From JBDTMC01 sp039934475 (GTDB lineage Bacteria; Acidobacteriota; Terriglobia; Bryobacterales; Bryobacteraceae), in assembly GCA_039934475.1 (NCBI GenBank), contig JBDTMC010000491.1, forward strand, positions 1 to 5,773: 5,773 bases of DNA, in the 5' to 3' direction. The notes beneath the pieces are model-generated. The model worked only from the letters and a program-made list of their open reading frames with translations, was not told where the DNA came from and searched no databases. Shown one piece after another: positions 1 through 4,992 of this stretch (positions are counted from its first letter, which is position 1; each line of letters starts with the position of its first letter). A program made the translations under genes and the position numbers.

Positions 1-626
1 TGTTCCAGTTCTTCCACTCCCGAGCGGACATCTCGGGCCAGCATCTTACGCACAATTTCGAGCCGCATCTGGAAACTGATAAAGCTCTGCAGTGGGCCAT
101 CGTGGAAATCGGCGGCGATGCGCTTACGCTCGTCCTGGACGACAACGTCGGCATCGGTTCGAATCTTCACCACCTGCCGCGAGAAATGCGATAAGCGGTC
201 GAGAAGGGACTTGCGCTGCAAGGCGAGCAAACAGGCAAACGTGCCCAGGAAGGGAAGCATGCAGAGCAGGGGAAAGGCGAGAGGAGGGCGAAAGATCGCC
301 AGGTAGACAATCAGGACGGCCGTGAGCACGCCGGCGTCAATCCATTCCTGCAGGATCGTGGCGGTGATGGTGAGGTAAAAGATATACGCGAAGGCGAACC
401 ATAAGTCGCGCGCAGGCAGGTACGTCACGGCAATCAGGAAGAAGAGCGTACCGACCAGGAAGAACAGGCGGGTACGGCCCTGCGGTTGTTGCTCCATCAG
501 CAGGATGGCAACGTCGAGCACGAAAAGGATGGCAAGCGCCACGCAGGCCGCAACGGGCCAGGTTCCCGGGTCAAGCGCGATCAGGACAAAGCAGATCAGA
601 CCCAGGACCACTTTGAAGACGCTCAA
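1..626 (-). CDS. Membrane sensor histidine kinase, HisKA_3 type (3' part lies beyond the left edge)
   Basis: Reading leftwards from a TTG at 626-624, the frame stays open to the window edge (208 codons). Six hydrophobic segments lie at about residues 3-18, 23-44, 53-70, 75-92, 98-112 and 116-136. A charged linker follows, then a dimerisation/phosphoacceptor box: DERKRIAADFHDGPLQSF, with the likely phosphorylated His at residue 175 (bases 102-104). That box is typical of NarL-partner kinases (HisKA_3), which autophosphorylate and pass phosphate to a LuxR/NarL-type regulator. The HATPase_c domain would lie outside the window. There is no PAS or other soluble sensor domain, so signal sensing probably involves the membrane helices. 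The start is uncertain. TTG at 626 has GGAGG six bases upstream. TTG at 671 would add 15 residues and sit 19 bases from the methyltransferase stop, but has only a distant AGGTGA. An in-frame stop at 684-686 limits the N-terminus. The kinase assignment is firm; the partner regulator is not seen. Confidence 0.85.
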   Translation of the reverse strand, partial: MSVFKVVLGLICFVLIALDPGTWPVAACVALAILFVLDVAILLMEQQPQGRTRLFFLVGTLFFLIAVTYLPARDLWFAFAYIFYLTITATILQEWIDAGVLTAVLIVYLAIFRPPLAFPLLCMLPFLGTFACLLALQRKSLLDRLSHFSRQVVKIRTDADVVVQDERKRIAADFHDGPLQSFISFQMRLEIVRKMLARDVRSGVEELE

Positions 627-632
627 ATAGCG

Positions 633-637
633 CCTCC
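633..637 (-). promoter_or_regulatory. Ribosome binding site favouring the TTG start of the histidine kinase
   Basis: On the minus strand GGAGG is followed by six bases and then TTG (626-624). It is the best Shine-Dalgarno match between the in-frame stop at 684-686 and the first membrane helix. It is the reason for choosing this start over the longer TTG at 671. Confidence 0.5.
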
Positions 638-690
638 AGAGATGGGGCAGCAGAATTTGTTCCGATGGCAAAGGAGTCTGTCGTCACCTG

Positions 691-1230
691 TTATCGGCGG
701 TATAGGTAGAGCGTGTGACTGCGGCCCTCACCGTCGTCGTCGATCGTCAAAACCTTCTCCGGAGTCCATCCGGAAAATTCAAAATCGTGAGAAACGATTC
801 GCGCGCCCTTCTTAAGCTGTTTCTCTAGAATCGGGCGTATCTTATCGTTGGAAGTCGGCAATAGGTAAACGGTAAGAAGATCGGCGCTCGAGTAGTCCTG
901 TTTGGCAATATCGCCATGGATAATGCGGGCCGATTTCTGAAGGCCGAGACTCTTGATCTTTTCTGAACTCTGACGGTAGAGATCGGCGTCGAATTCGATT
1001 CCCGTGGCGTCGGCATGATACTTCTTCGCCGCCATAATCACTATGCGGCCATCGCCACTGCCGAGGTCGAACATCTTCTCGCCGGCTTTCACCTCCCCGA
1101 AATGAAGCATCTTATCGACGATGGTTTCGGGTGTCGGGTAGTAAGGGGCGAGTTTCTCCGGCGCCTGCCCTTGCTGGGCCACCAACCCGGAGGCAACCAA
1201 CAAAAGCAGAGCACAGGTTCTATAGCTCAT
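691..1230 (-). CDS. Class I SAM-dependent methyltransferase, FAM173-like, with N-terminal signal/anchor segment
   Basis: This 179-residue protein has a Rossmann-type methyltransferase core. Motif I is DLGSGDGR (55-62), the acidic end of strand beta-2 is GIEFD (77-81), and an HGDIAK segment (105-110) follows. YPTPETIVDKML before motif I, YLLPTSN (122-128) and GARIVSHDFEFSGW (142-155) resemble the FAM173/DOT1-like protein-lysine methyltransferase group, so lysine methylation is a plausible but unproven activity. Residues 6-18 form a hydrophobic stretch ending LVA before Gln, which looks like a cleavable signal peptide; it could instead be a membrane anchor, as in the eukaryotic FAM173 enzymes. 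The ATG at 1230 is well supported: GAGGAA lies five bases upstream, an in-frame stop lies 12 bases upstream, and the next Met (41) falls inside conserved sequence. It lies 46 bases after the BNR-repeat gene and is followed closely by the kinase. An exported SAM enzyme would be odd, because SAM is cytoplasmic. Confidence 0.85.
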   Translation of the reverse strand: MSYRTCALLLLVASGLVAQQGQAPEKLAPYYPTPETIVDKMLHFGEVKAGEKMFDLGSGDGRIVIMAAKKYHADATGIEFDADLYRQSSEKIKSLGLQKSARIIHGDIAKQDYSSADLLTVYLLPTSNDKIRPILEKQLKKGARIVSHDFEFSGWTPEKVLTIDDDGEGRSHTLYLYRR

Positions 1231-1235
1231 ACGGA

Positions 1236-1241
1236 TTCCTC
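1236..1241 (-). promoter_or_regulatory. Ribosome binding site of the methyltransferase gene
   Basis: GAGGAA on the minus strand lies five bases before the ATG at 1230-1228. It confirms that the hydrophobic N-terminus belongs to the protein and is not an over-extended start. Confidence 0.6.
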
Positions 1242-1276
1242 ATCCACTGTACCTGATTCCTCCGCTAGGCTCGCGG

Positions 1277-3199
1277 TTACGGTGCCAGCCAGATCCGAAC
1301 ACGATTACTCTCCTGGCCATCAGCCTCCAGATACAGTTCGGCTGGACCGGCGTTCACTATCTCGGGCAACTGTACTTCCACAAGGTAGAACCCGACATAG
1401 CCTGGCGCGAGAGTAGCGCGAGTGACTTCCAGCGGCGCGCGGTCGAGCAGAGCATGAACGGGAAGGGCAACCGCCGGAGGGTTCTCCAGCGGCGCGGGCA
1501 TCCCGGTGGGCCAAACGGGTTTCACTCCGCCCAGACCGGCGGCAAGAATCTGAATGCGGGCGCCGGCGTGAGCGGGCGACATGGCATCTAGCAGCACGCC
1601 GCTGTCGGCATTCAGTAGAAGGGGCGTGTTGTCACGGTCCACGAAGATGGCCGGTGACGCCCTCCGCAGCGGGAGTCCGAGAGCGCTGGCGCCGGCGGCG
1701 CTTTGCAGCGAAAGCATAAGGGTGGTGCCCACGGCCTCAAACGGAACCTGGATTTGCGACTCGGTTTCCGCTGCCGCGAGGACGGGCACAATCACATCGC
1801 CAAAACTGGCCGCGGTAATGCGGGCGCCAAGGACACTGAGCAGGGACCCGGGAGCAGCGGCGCGGGCGCGATAGTCGGCGGCGCTCACCAGACGTAAGTC
1901 ACGATAGCGGTGCGGAGGCAGTGTCGCAAAAACGCCGTAGCCTTCGAGCGCCACATAGAGCTGATTCCCGGAGGCGTCCAGGCTGACGTCGGCGGCCGGC
2001 GCGGCTGGAAGGGCCGCGCTAAGCGACACCCAGGTGGTGGCAGGCGCGGGCGCCGTCAGATTGGCCTGTGTATAGAAGACGCCGCCGTCGGTGGCGGCGT
2101 ATAGGGCGCCGCTGCGGATATCCGCCGTCACTCCGTGTGCGCGGCCGGGCGGCAGGTTGGCGGTTAGATCGTCCCAGTAGAGCCCGGCGTTAGTAGTGCG
2201 GAGGATGCGCCCGGAAGAGCGATTGGAGAGAGCAGCGAGGGCAGTTCGAGGTTCGGAGGGATCCACGAAGAGACCCTCAACTGAAGCACTTCCCGCCACC
2301 CGCTGGCGGCTCCAGGTGGCGCCTTGGTCGGACGAAGTGACCAGCCACCCATCGGCGGTACCGAGGTAAAGCAGCGAGGCAGCCGACGCGACGGCGGTGA
2401 CACGAAGCCCCGTGGCGGCACTCCATTGCGACCGCGCCGCCTGATCGGCGCTAACCAATGAGCCGTCGTTGGTGCGCCAGGCGCGCTTTTCCCCTGGAAC
2501 CCATTCCACTTCCTGGGGACCGGAGCCAAAATCGACGGAAAGCCGGAGGCCACGCGAACCGAGAGGCAAGGCCAGCAGTTTACGCGCCGGCAAATTGGGA
2601 AGGGAGTCGTTCAAACCATCCCAGGCCAGTCCGCCATCCAGGGAACGCCAGACGCCGCTGGCCGTGGCTACGACGATGTCGTCGGGATTCTGTGGAGACA
2701 CGGCGAGATCTTTCACTCCCGCGCCTAAGAGCGGCTGGGTTTTGAATGAGGTGAGATTGGACCACGTGGTGCCCCCATCGTCGGAACGCCAGGCGCTGCT
2801 CGCGACGGCATACAGGCGTCCTGCGCGGCCTTCAGATTGACGAAGGCGGGCGGAGGGTTCGGGTAACCGCGGTGAAACGACGGTTGCGTCCACTGGGGGC
2901 GCTGCCGCGGCGGTCTCTTTCCATGTGTCAAAATCGGCGGTTTCGAAGAGGCGTCCTGACGCTGACAGCGCCAGCAGCCGGGCTCCGTCGGCCGAATACC
3001 ATACCCGGCTGACCGGGCCGGTAGCTGGGGCGGGAAGGTCCAGTTCGACGGCCGAACTGCCGATTCGTCTCCACTCCGGTCGAAGCGACGAGAGGGACTG
3101 CGCCACAACGGGCAAACTAGCGGCTAGAAACAACCAGCCGGCCCAGCAGGTGCGTAACACCACCCGCGGTCGCCTCGGAAGTGTGGACTGAGGATACAT
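1277..3199 (-). CDS. Secreted BNR/Asp-box repeat protein with C-terminal TIGR03437 domain
   Basis: This 640-residue exported protein has an Arg-rich start, a hydrophobic core (about 18-32) and a likely signal peptidase I site at VVA|Q (33/34). Residues of about 60-430 form a beta-propeller-like region with Asp-box motifs SDDGGTTW (139-146), SLDGGLAW (186-193), SSDQGATW (289-296) and TTNAGLYW (335-342), plus a degenerate copy at 369-376. These are the BNR/sortilin-type repeats found in sialidases and many non-enzymatic surface proteins. The C-terminal part (about 436-639), containing VSAADYRARAAAPGSLLSVLG and ending RVRIW, matches the TIGR03437 domain known mainly from Solibacter and of unknown role. 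No sialidase catalytic residues were identified, so binding or structure is likelier than catalysis. The ATG at 3199 has no good ribosome binding site. A GTG at residue 13 or 14, with a weak AGGCG upstream, would give a shorter, more usual signal peptide. It diverges from the FecR-domain gene. Confidence 0.88.
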   Translation of the reverse strand: MYPQSTLPRRPRVVLRTCWAGWLFLAASLPVVAQSLSSLRPEWRRIGSSAVELDLPAPATGPVSRVWYSADGARLLALSASGRLFETADFDTWKETAAAAPPVDATVVSPRLPEPSARLRQSEGRAGRLYAVASSAWRSDDGGTTWSNLTSFKTQPLLGAGVKDLAVSPQNPDDIVVATASGVWRSLDGGLAWDGLNDSLPNLPARKLLALPLGSRGLRLSVDFGSGPQEVEWVPGEKRAWRTNDGSLVSADQAARSQWSAATGLRVTAVASAASLLYLGTADGWLVTSSDQGATWSRQRVAGSASVEGLFVDPSEPRTALAALSNRSSGRILRTTNAGLYWDDLTANLPPGRAHGVTADIRSGALYAATDGGVFYTQANLTAPAPATTWVSLSAALPAAPAADVSLDASGNQLYVALEGYGVFATLPPHRYRDLRLVSAADYRARAAAPGSLLSVLGARITAASFGDVIVPVLAAAETESQIQVPFEAVGTTLMLSLQSAAGASALGLPLRRASPAIFVDRDNTPLLLNADSGVLLDAMSPAHAGARIQILAAGLGGVKPVWPTGMPAPLENPPAVALPVHALLDRAPLEVTRATLAPGYVGFYLVEVQLPEIVNAGPAELYLEADGQESNRVRIWLAP

Positions 3200-3210
3200 C
3201 CGGTGAGTCT

Positions 3211-3239
3211 ATTTTATCCTGTTGGGCGTTGGCGGTCTT
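3211..3239 (-). promoter_or_regulatory. Possible sigma70-like promoter for the BNR/TIGR03437 gene
   Basis: On the minus strand TAAAAT (3216-3211, five of six matches to TATAAT) follows AAGACC (3239-3234, weak) with a 17-base spacer. Transcription would begin near 3204, leaving only about five bases before the ATG at 3199. That near-leaderless arrangement would fit the lack of a ribosome binding site. The -35 match is poor, so this is tentative. Confidence 0.3.
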
Positions 3240-3240
3240 G

Positions 3241-3257
3241 TGAAATCGCTGATTTCA
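3241..3257. promoter_or_regulatory. Perfect palindrome, candidate operator
   Basis: TGAAATC-GCT-GATTTCA is a perfect 7-base inverted repeat around a 3-base centre, the geometry of a site for a dimeric regulator. It lies just upstream of the proposed minus-strand -35, centred about 45 bases from the inferred start site, and 110 bases before the FecR-domain gene. It could serve either promoter. The binding protein is unknown. Confidence 0.45.
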
Positions 3258-3324
3258 TGATCCTTTTCCCGAATTTCCAAAAAGGAACGAAACGTGCTCT
3301 AAATTTTTGGTGATAGACTAAGGA

Positions 3325-3330
3325 TCTAAT
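3325..3330 (+). promoter_or_regulatory. Possible -10 element for the FecR-domain operon
   Basis: TCTAAT matches TATAAT at five of six bases and would give a 5' leader of about 30 bases. There is no recognisable -35 at 16-19 bases upstream, where the sequence is only an A/T run, so the call is weak. Confidence 0.22.
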
Positions 3331-3366
3331 TGAGAGGGTGCGGCGACGCTCCAAGTTATCTACTAT

Positions 3367-4182
3367 ATGCCCATCCGGCTTAAGTTCGCGGCGACCTACG
3401 GGCTGTTGATGACAGCGTGGGCGTGTGCTTTGCCGGCACAGATCTTTGGACCACAACCGGCCGAGGCGGCAGCTACTGTAATTGAGCTTCACGGCCAAGT
3501 CTCGGTGTTGCGTGATTCCAACGCCTGGGCTTTGCAAATGGGAGCAGCTGTCCAGATCAAGCAGGTCATCCTCACAGGTGCGGACGGCTTCGCGGTGTTC
3601 CGGGTTTCCGACGGTAGCACTTTCGAGGTCTATCCGAACTCGCGGCTCACGTTCCGAAACAATCCGGGCAGTTTTCGCGATTTGCTCGATTTGTGGATGG
3701 GCCGTGTAAAGGTGCAGGTCCACAAGCTGGGTGGGCAGGCGAATCCGACGCGTGTGAACACTCCTTCGGCGGTGATCTCTGTCCGCGGCACGGTGTTCGA
3801 CGTTGTAGTGGAAGACGAAGACGATACGACGCTAGTGTCGGTGGACGAGGGCCAAGTGCTGGTGCAGCATGCTCTCATGCCGCGCGACGACGGCCGGATG
3901 CTGAGTCCCGGGGAATGGCTGCGAGTTTATAAGAGCATCCCGCTGGCGGCGCGCAAGGGAATAGACAAAGGCTCCATCGCCCAATTCGCCCTGAGGGCGC
4001 TGCAGGAAGCGATGTATACCGTGGTGACCCGTGGCAAGAGTTCAGGCATAGGCAGGCTACCCGGAGGCGGTGGACTTCCAGGAGATACAGGCGGCACGCC
4101 ACCACCACCTCCGGCTCCTCCGCTACCTGGTGGCGGCGTGGCGACTCCTCCTCCGCCTCCTCCGCCGACCGGCGCTCATTAA
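3367..4182 (+). CDS. Exported FecR-domain protein with proline-rich C-terminal tail
   Basis: This 271-residue protein begins with a signal peptide: a basic MPIRLK start, a hydrophobic stretch to about residue 20, and a likely cut at LPA|Q (24/25). Residues of about 37-168 carry a FecR-type beta domain, including IELHGQVSVLR, VILTGADGFAVFRVSDGS, VYPNSRL, GRVKVQV, RVNTPSAVISVRGTVFDV and DEGQVLV. Classical FecR proteins have a cytoplasmic anti-sigma part, one membrane helix and a periplasmic domain, and sit beside an ECF sigma gene. Here there is no anti-sigma part and no sigma gene in the window, so this is more likely a free periplasmic or surface FecR-domain protein. Residues of about 228-271 are a Gly/Pro tail with runs of five and seven prolines, perhaps a flexible or wall-spanning extension. 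ATG 3367 is the first in-frame start after a stop at 3331-3333. It lacks a Shine-Dalgarno sequence, and Met15 would cut into the signal peptide. It is probably the first gene of the rightward operon. Confidence 0.88.
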   Translation: MPIRLKFAATYGLLMTAWACALPAQIFGPQPAEAAATVIELHGQVSVLRDSNAWALQMGAAVQIKQVILTGADGFAVFRVSDGSTFEVYPNSRLTFRNNPGSFRDLLDLWMGRVKVQVHKLGGQANPTRVNTPSAVISVRGTVFDVVVEDEDDTTLVSVDEGQVLVQHALMPRDDGRMLSPGEWLRVYKSIPLAARKGIDKGSIAQFALRALQEAMYTVVTRGKSSGIGRLPGGGGLPGDTGGTPPPPPAPPLPGGGVATPPPPPPPTGAH

Positions 4183-4222
4183 CGACATGCCCCGTTTCGC
4201 CCGCTTGGGATAGCATGGAAGT

Positions 4223-4798
4223 GTGGCAGGTCTAGCGATCCGAATTCTCCCCGGCTTCTTCCTTGCGGGTATGTTGTGCGCCCAATCTGGCGGACTGAGG
4301 CCGGAGTGGGAGGTCCGCAAAACGCTGCAGGAGCTCTCAGTTAAAATCCAGCGTCTAGGGCCTTATTTGGGACAGGTGAAGCCGCAGGAGTGGCTAGCCA
4401 AGGGTGCGCCGGATGCCTACGTCCGGCAGCACAAGCTTTGCCAGGACGAATTGGGTTATCTGGTGCGGGCGGTGGACGCGCTGGCGGTCCGTCCGGAGAA
4501 GCTTCCGGTGGCTCTGGAAGCATACTTCCGAATAGAGGCCCTGGAGAAGATGGTGGATTCTCTTTCCAACGGCATCCGGAAGTATCAGAATGCGGCGCTG
4601 GCGGAACTGATTGGCGGCGTAATGAGTGAGAGTTTCAGCGGCCGGGATCAGCTAAGGCAATACATTCAGGAGCTGGCAGAGTCGAAGGATAAAGAGTTTC
4701 AAATAGTGGATTCTGAAGCGCAACGTTGCCGCGGAACGGTGAGTCAGCAGCCGCCCAGCCCGCTGCGCCAGGAGAAGACGAAGGTGGTTCCGAAGTGA
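4223..4798 (+). CDS. Exported alpha-helical protein of unknown function
   Basis: This 191-residue protein has a signal peptide (hydrophobic residues about 5-19, likely cut LCA|Q at 20/21). The residue before Cys19 is Leu, so it is not a lipoprotein site. The mature part looks largely helical, with many Leu, Ala, Glu and Gln residues. Distinctive segments are GAPDAYVRQ (61-69), YFRIEALEKM (101-110), RKYQNAALAELI (119-130), RDQLRQYIQELA (141-152) and EAQRCRG (165-171). It has two mature cysteines, 73 and 169. I know of no characterised homologue; from memory, similar proteins with a YQNxALA and EAQRCR pattern occur in other Acidobacteriota, but I cannot confirm this here. GTG 4223 is the only reasonable start, because an in-frame stop lies at 4211-4213 and the next Met (17) is inside the signal peptide. 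It follows the FecR-domain gene by 40 bases and overlaps the next gene by four, suggesting a shared transcript. The C-terminus is short, basic and proline-containing. Confidence 0.82.
   Translation: MAGLAIRILPGFFLAGMLCAQSGGLRPEWEVRKTLQELSVKIQRLGPYLGQVKPQEWLAKGAPDAYVRQHKLCQDELGYLVRAVDALAVRPEKLPVALEAYFRIEALEKMVDSLSNGIRKYQNAALAELIGGVMSESFSGRDQLRQYIQELAESKDKEFQIVDSEAQRCRGTVSQQPPSPLRQEKTKVVPK
4782..4787 (+). promoter_or_regulatory. Ribosome binding site deciding the start of the cysteine-rich gene
   Basis: AGGTGG lies seven bases before GTG 4795. It supports that start over the in-frame ATG at 4726, which would add 23 residues lying within the previous gene's coding region and lacking any resemblance to the zinc-finger part. 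Confidence 0.55.
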
Positions 4799-4989
4799 GC
4801 GATATTCTGACCTTTGCGTGCAGCATTTGTGAAGATGCGTCAACCGACATTTGCGTGTGGTGTACCAAGGACGCCTGCCTGCTGCACCGCTGCCATCGAT
4901 GTAAGCGGTGTAGCGATTGCTGCGAATGTGAAGTCCCCCTGGAAGAGCATGCGGAGAACGGCGCCAGTGGGAACGGACGGCACACGTAG
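4795..4989 (+). CDS. Small cysteine-rich protein, B-box-like zinc finger
   Basis: This 64-residue protein has 11 cysteines, at 9, 12, 20, 23, 28, 33, 36, 39, 42, 43 and 45, plus His31 and His34. The spacing is C-x2-C-x7-C-x2-C-x4-C-x2-H-x-C-x2-C-x2-C-x2-C-C-x-C. The first part resembles the cross-brace spacing of B-box zinc fingers; the second is a compact Cys cluster that could bind another zinc or a different metal. There is no signal peptide, so it should be cytoplasmic, where cysteines stay reduced. The C-terminal 15 or so residues are polar and probably disordered. The GTG start overlaps the previous TGA stop as GTGA, and AGGTGG lies seven bases upstream, so translation is probably coupled. 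It ends at TAG three bases before the deacetylase start, and the two genes are in the same reading frame. Function is unknown; protein or nucleic acid binding, or metal handling, are all possible. A start at ATG 4726 is less likely. Confidence 0.78.
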   Translation: MSDILTFACSICEDASTDICVWCTKDACLLHRCHRCKRCSDCCECEVPLEEHAENGASGNGRHT

Positions 4990-4992
4990 ACG

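Larger units (their letters stand above)
3200..3366. other. Divergent intergenic regulatory region
   Basis: These 167 bases separate two divergent genes and are clearly more AT-rich than the coding DNA around them. They contain a perfect 7-3-7 palindrome (3241-3257), a looser inverted repeat of TCCTTTT (3261-3267) with AAAAGGA (3280-3286), and -10-like hexamers facing both ways. Neither flanking gene has a strong Shine-Dalgarno sequence at its ATG. I see no terminator-like hairpin with a T-run serving a gene end here, as expected between divergent genes. Confidence 0.65.

Noticed and set aside
486..815. 109-codon plus-strand frame
   Set aside because: It is antisense to the histidine kinase and the methyltransferase C-terminus, both of which have clear domain motifs.
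1220..1262. Repeated GAGGAATC (minus strand, 1262-1255 and 1241-1234) with a seven-codon frame overlapping the methyltransferase start
   Set aside because: The second copy is simply the methyltransferase ribosome binding site. The small frame has no family support and is probably chance.
3284..3320. GGAAC as an ECF sigma factor -35 element before the FecR-domain gene
   Set aside because: Tempting given the FecR domain, but no ECF-like -10 occurs at the usual 16-17 base spacing and no ECF sigma gene is in the window.
3214..3723. 169-codon minus-strand frame spanning the FecR-domain start and the intergenic region
   Set aside because: It is antisense to the FecR-domain gene, would cover the divergent promoter region, and shows no family features.
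4092..4166. Short CCN-rich repeats and possible hairpin pairing near the end of the FecR-domain gene
   Set aside because: These are explained by codons for the poly-Pro/Gly tail. There is no T-run, so it is not a terminator, and no regular repeat unit.
4183..4222. Possible terminator or promoter between the FecR-domain and helical protein genes
   Set aside because: The 40-base gap shows no stable inverted repeat, T-run or convincing promoter hexamers.
4726..4794. N-terminal extension of the cysteine-rich protein to ATG 4726
   Set aside because: It would overlap the helical protein's gene by 73 bases, lacks a convincing ribosome binding site and adds an Ala/Pro/Gly-rich stretch. GTG 4795 with AGGTGG is better.
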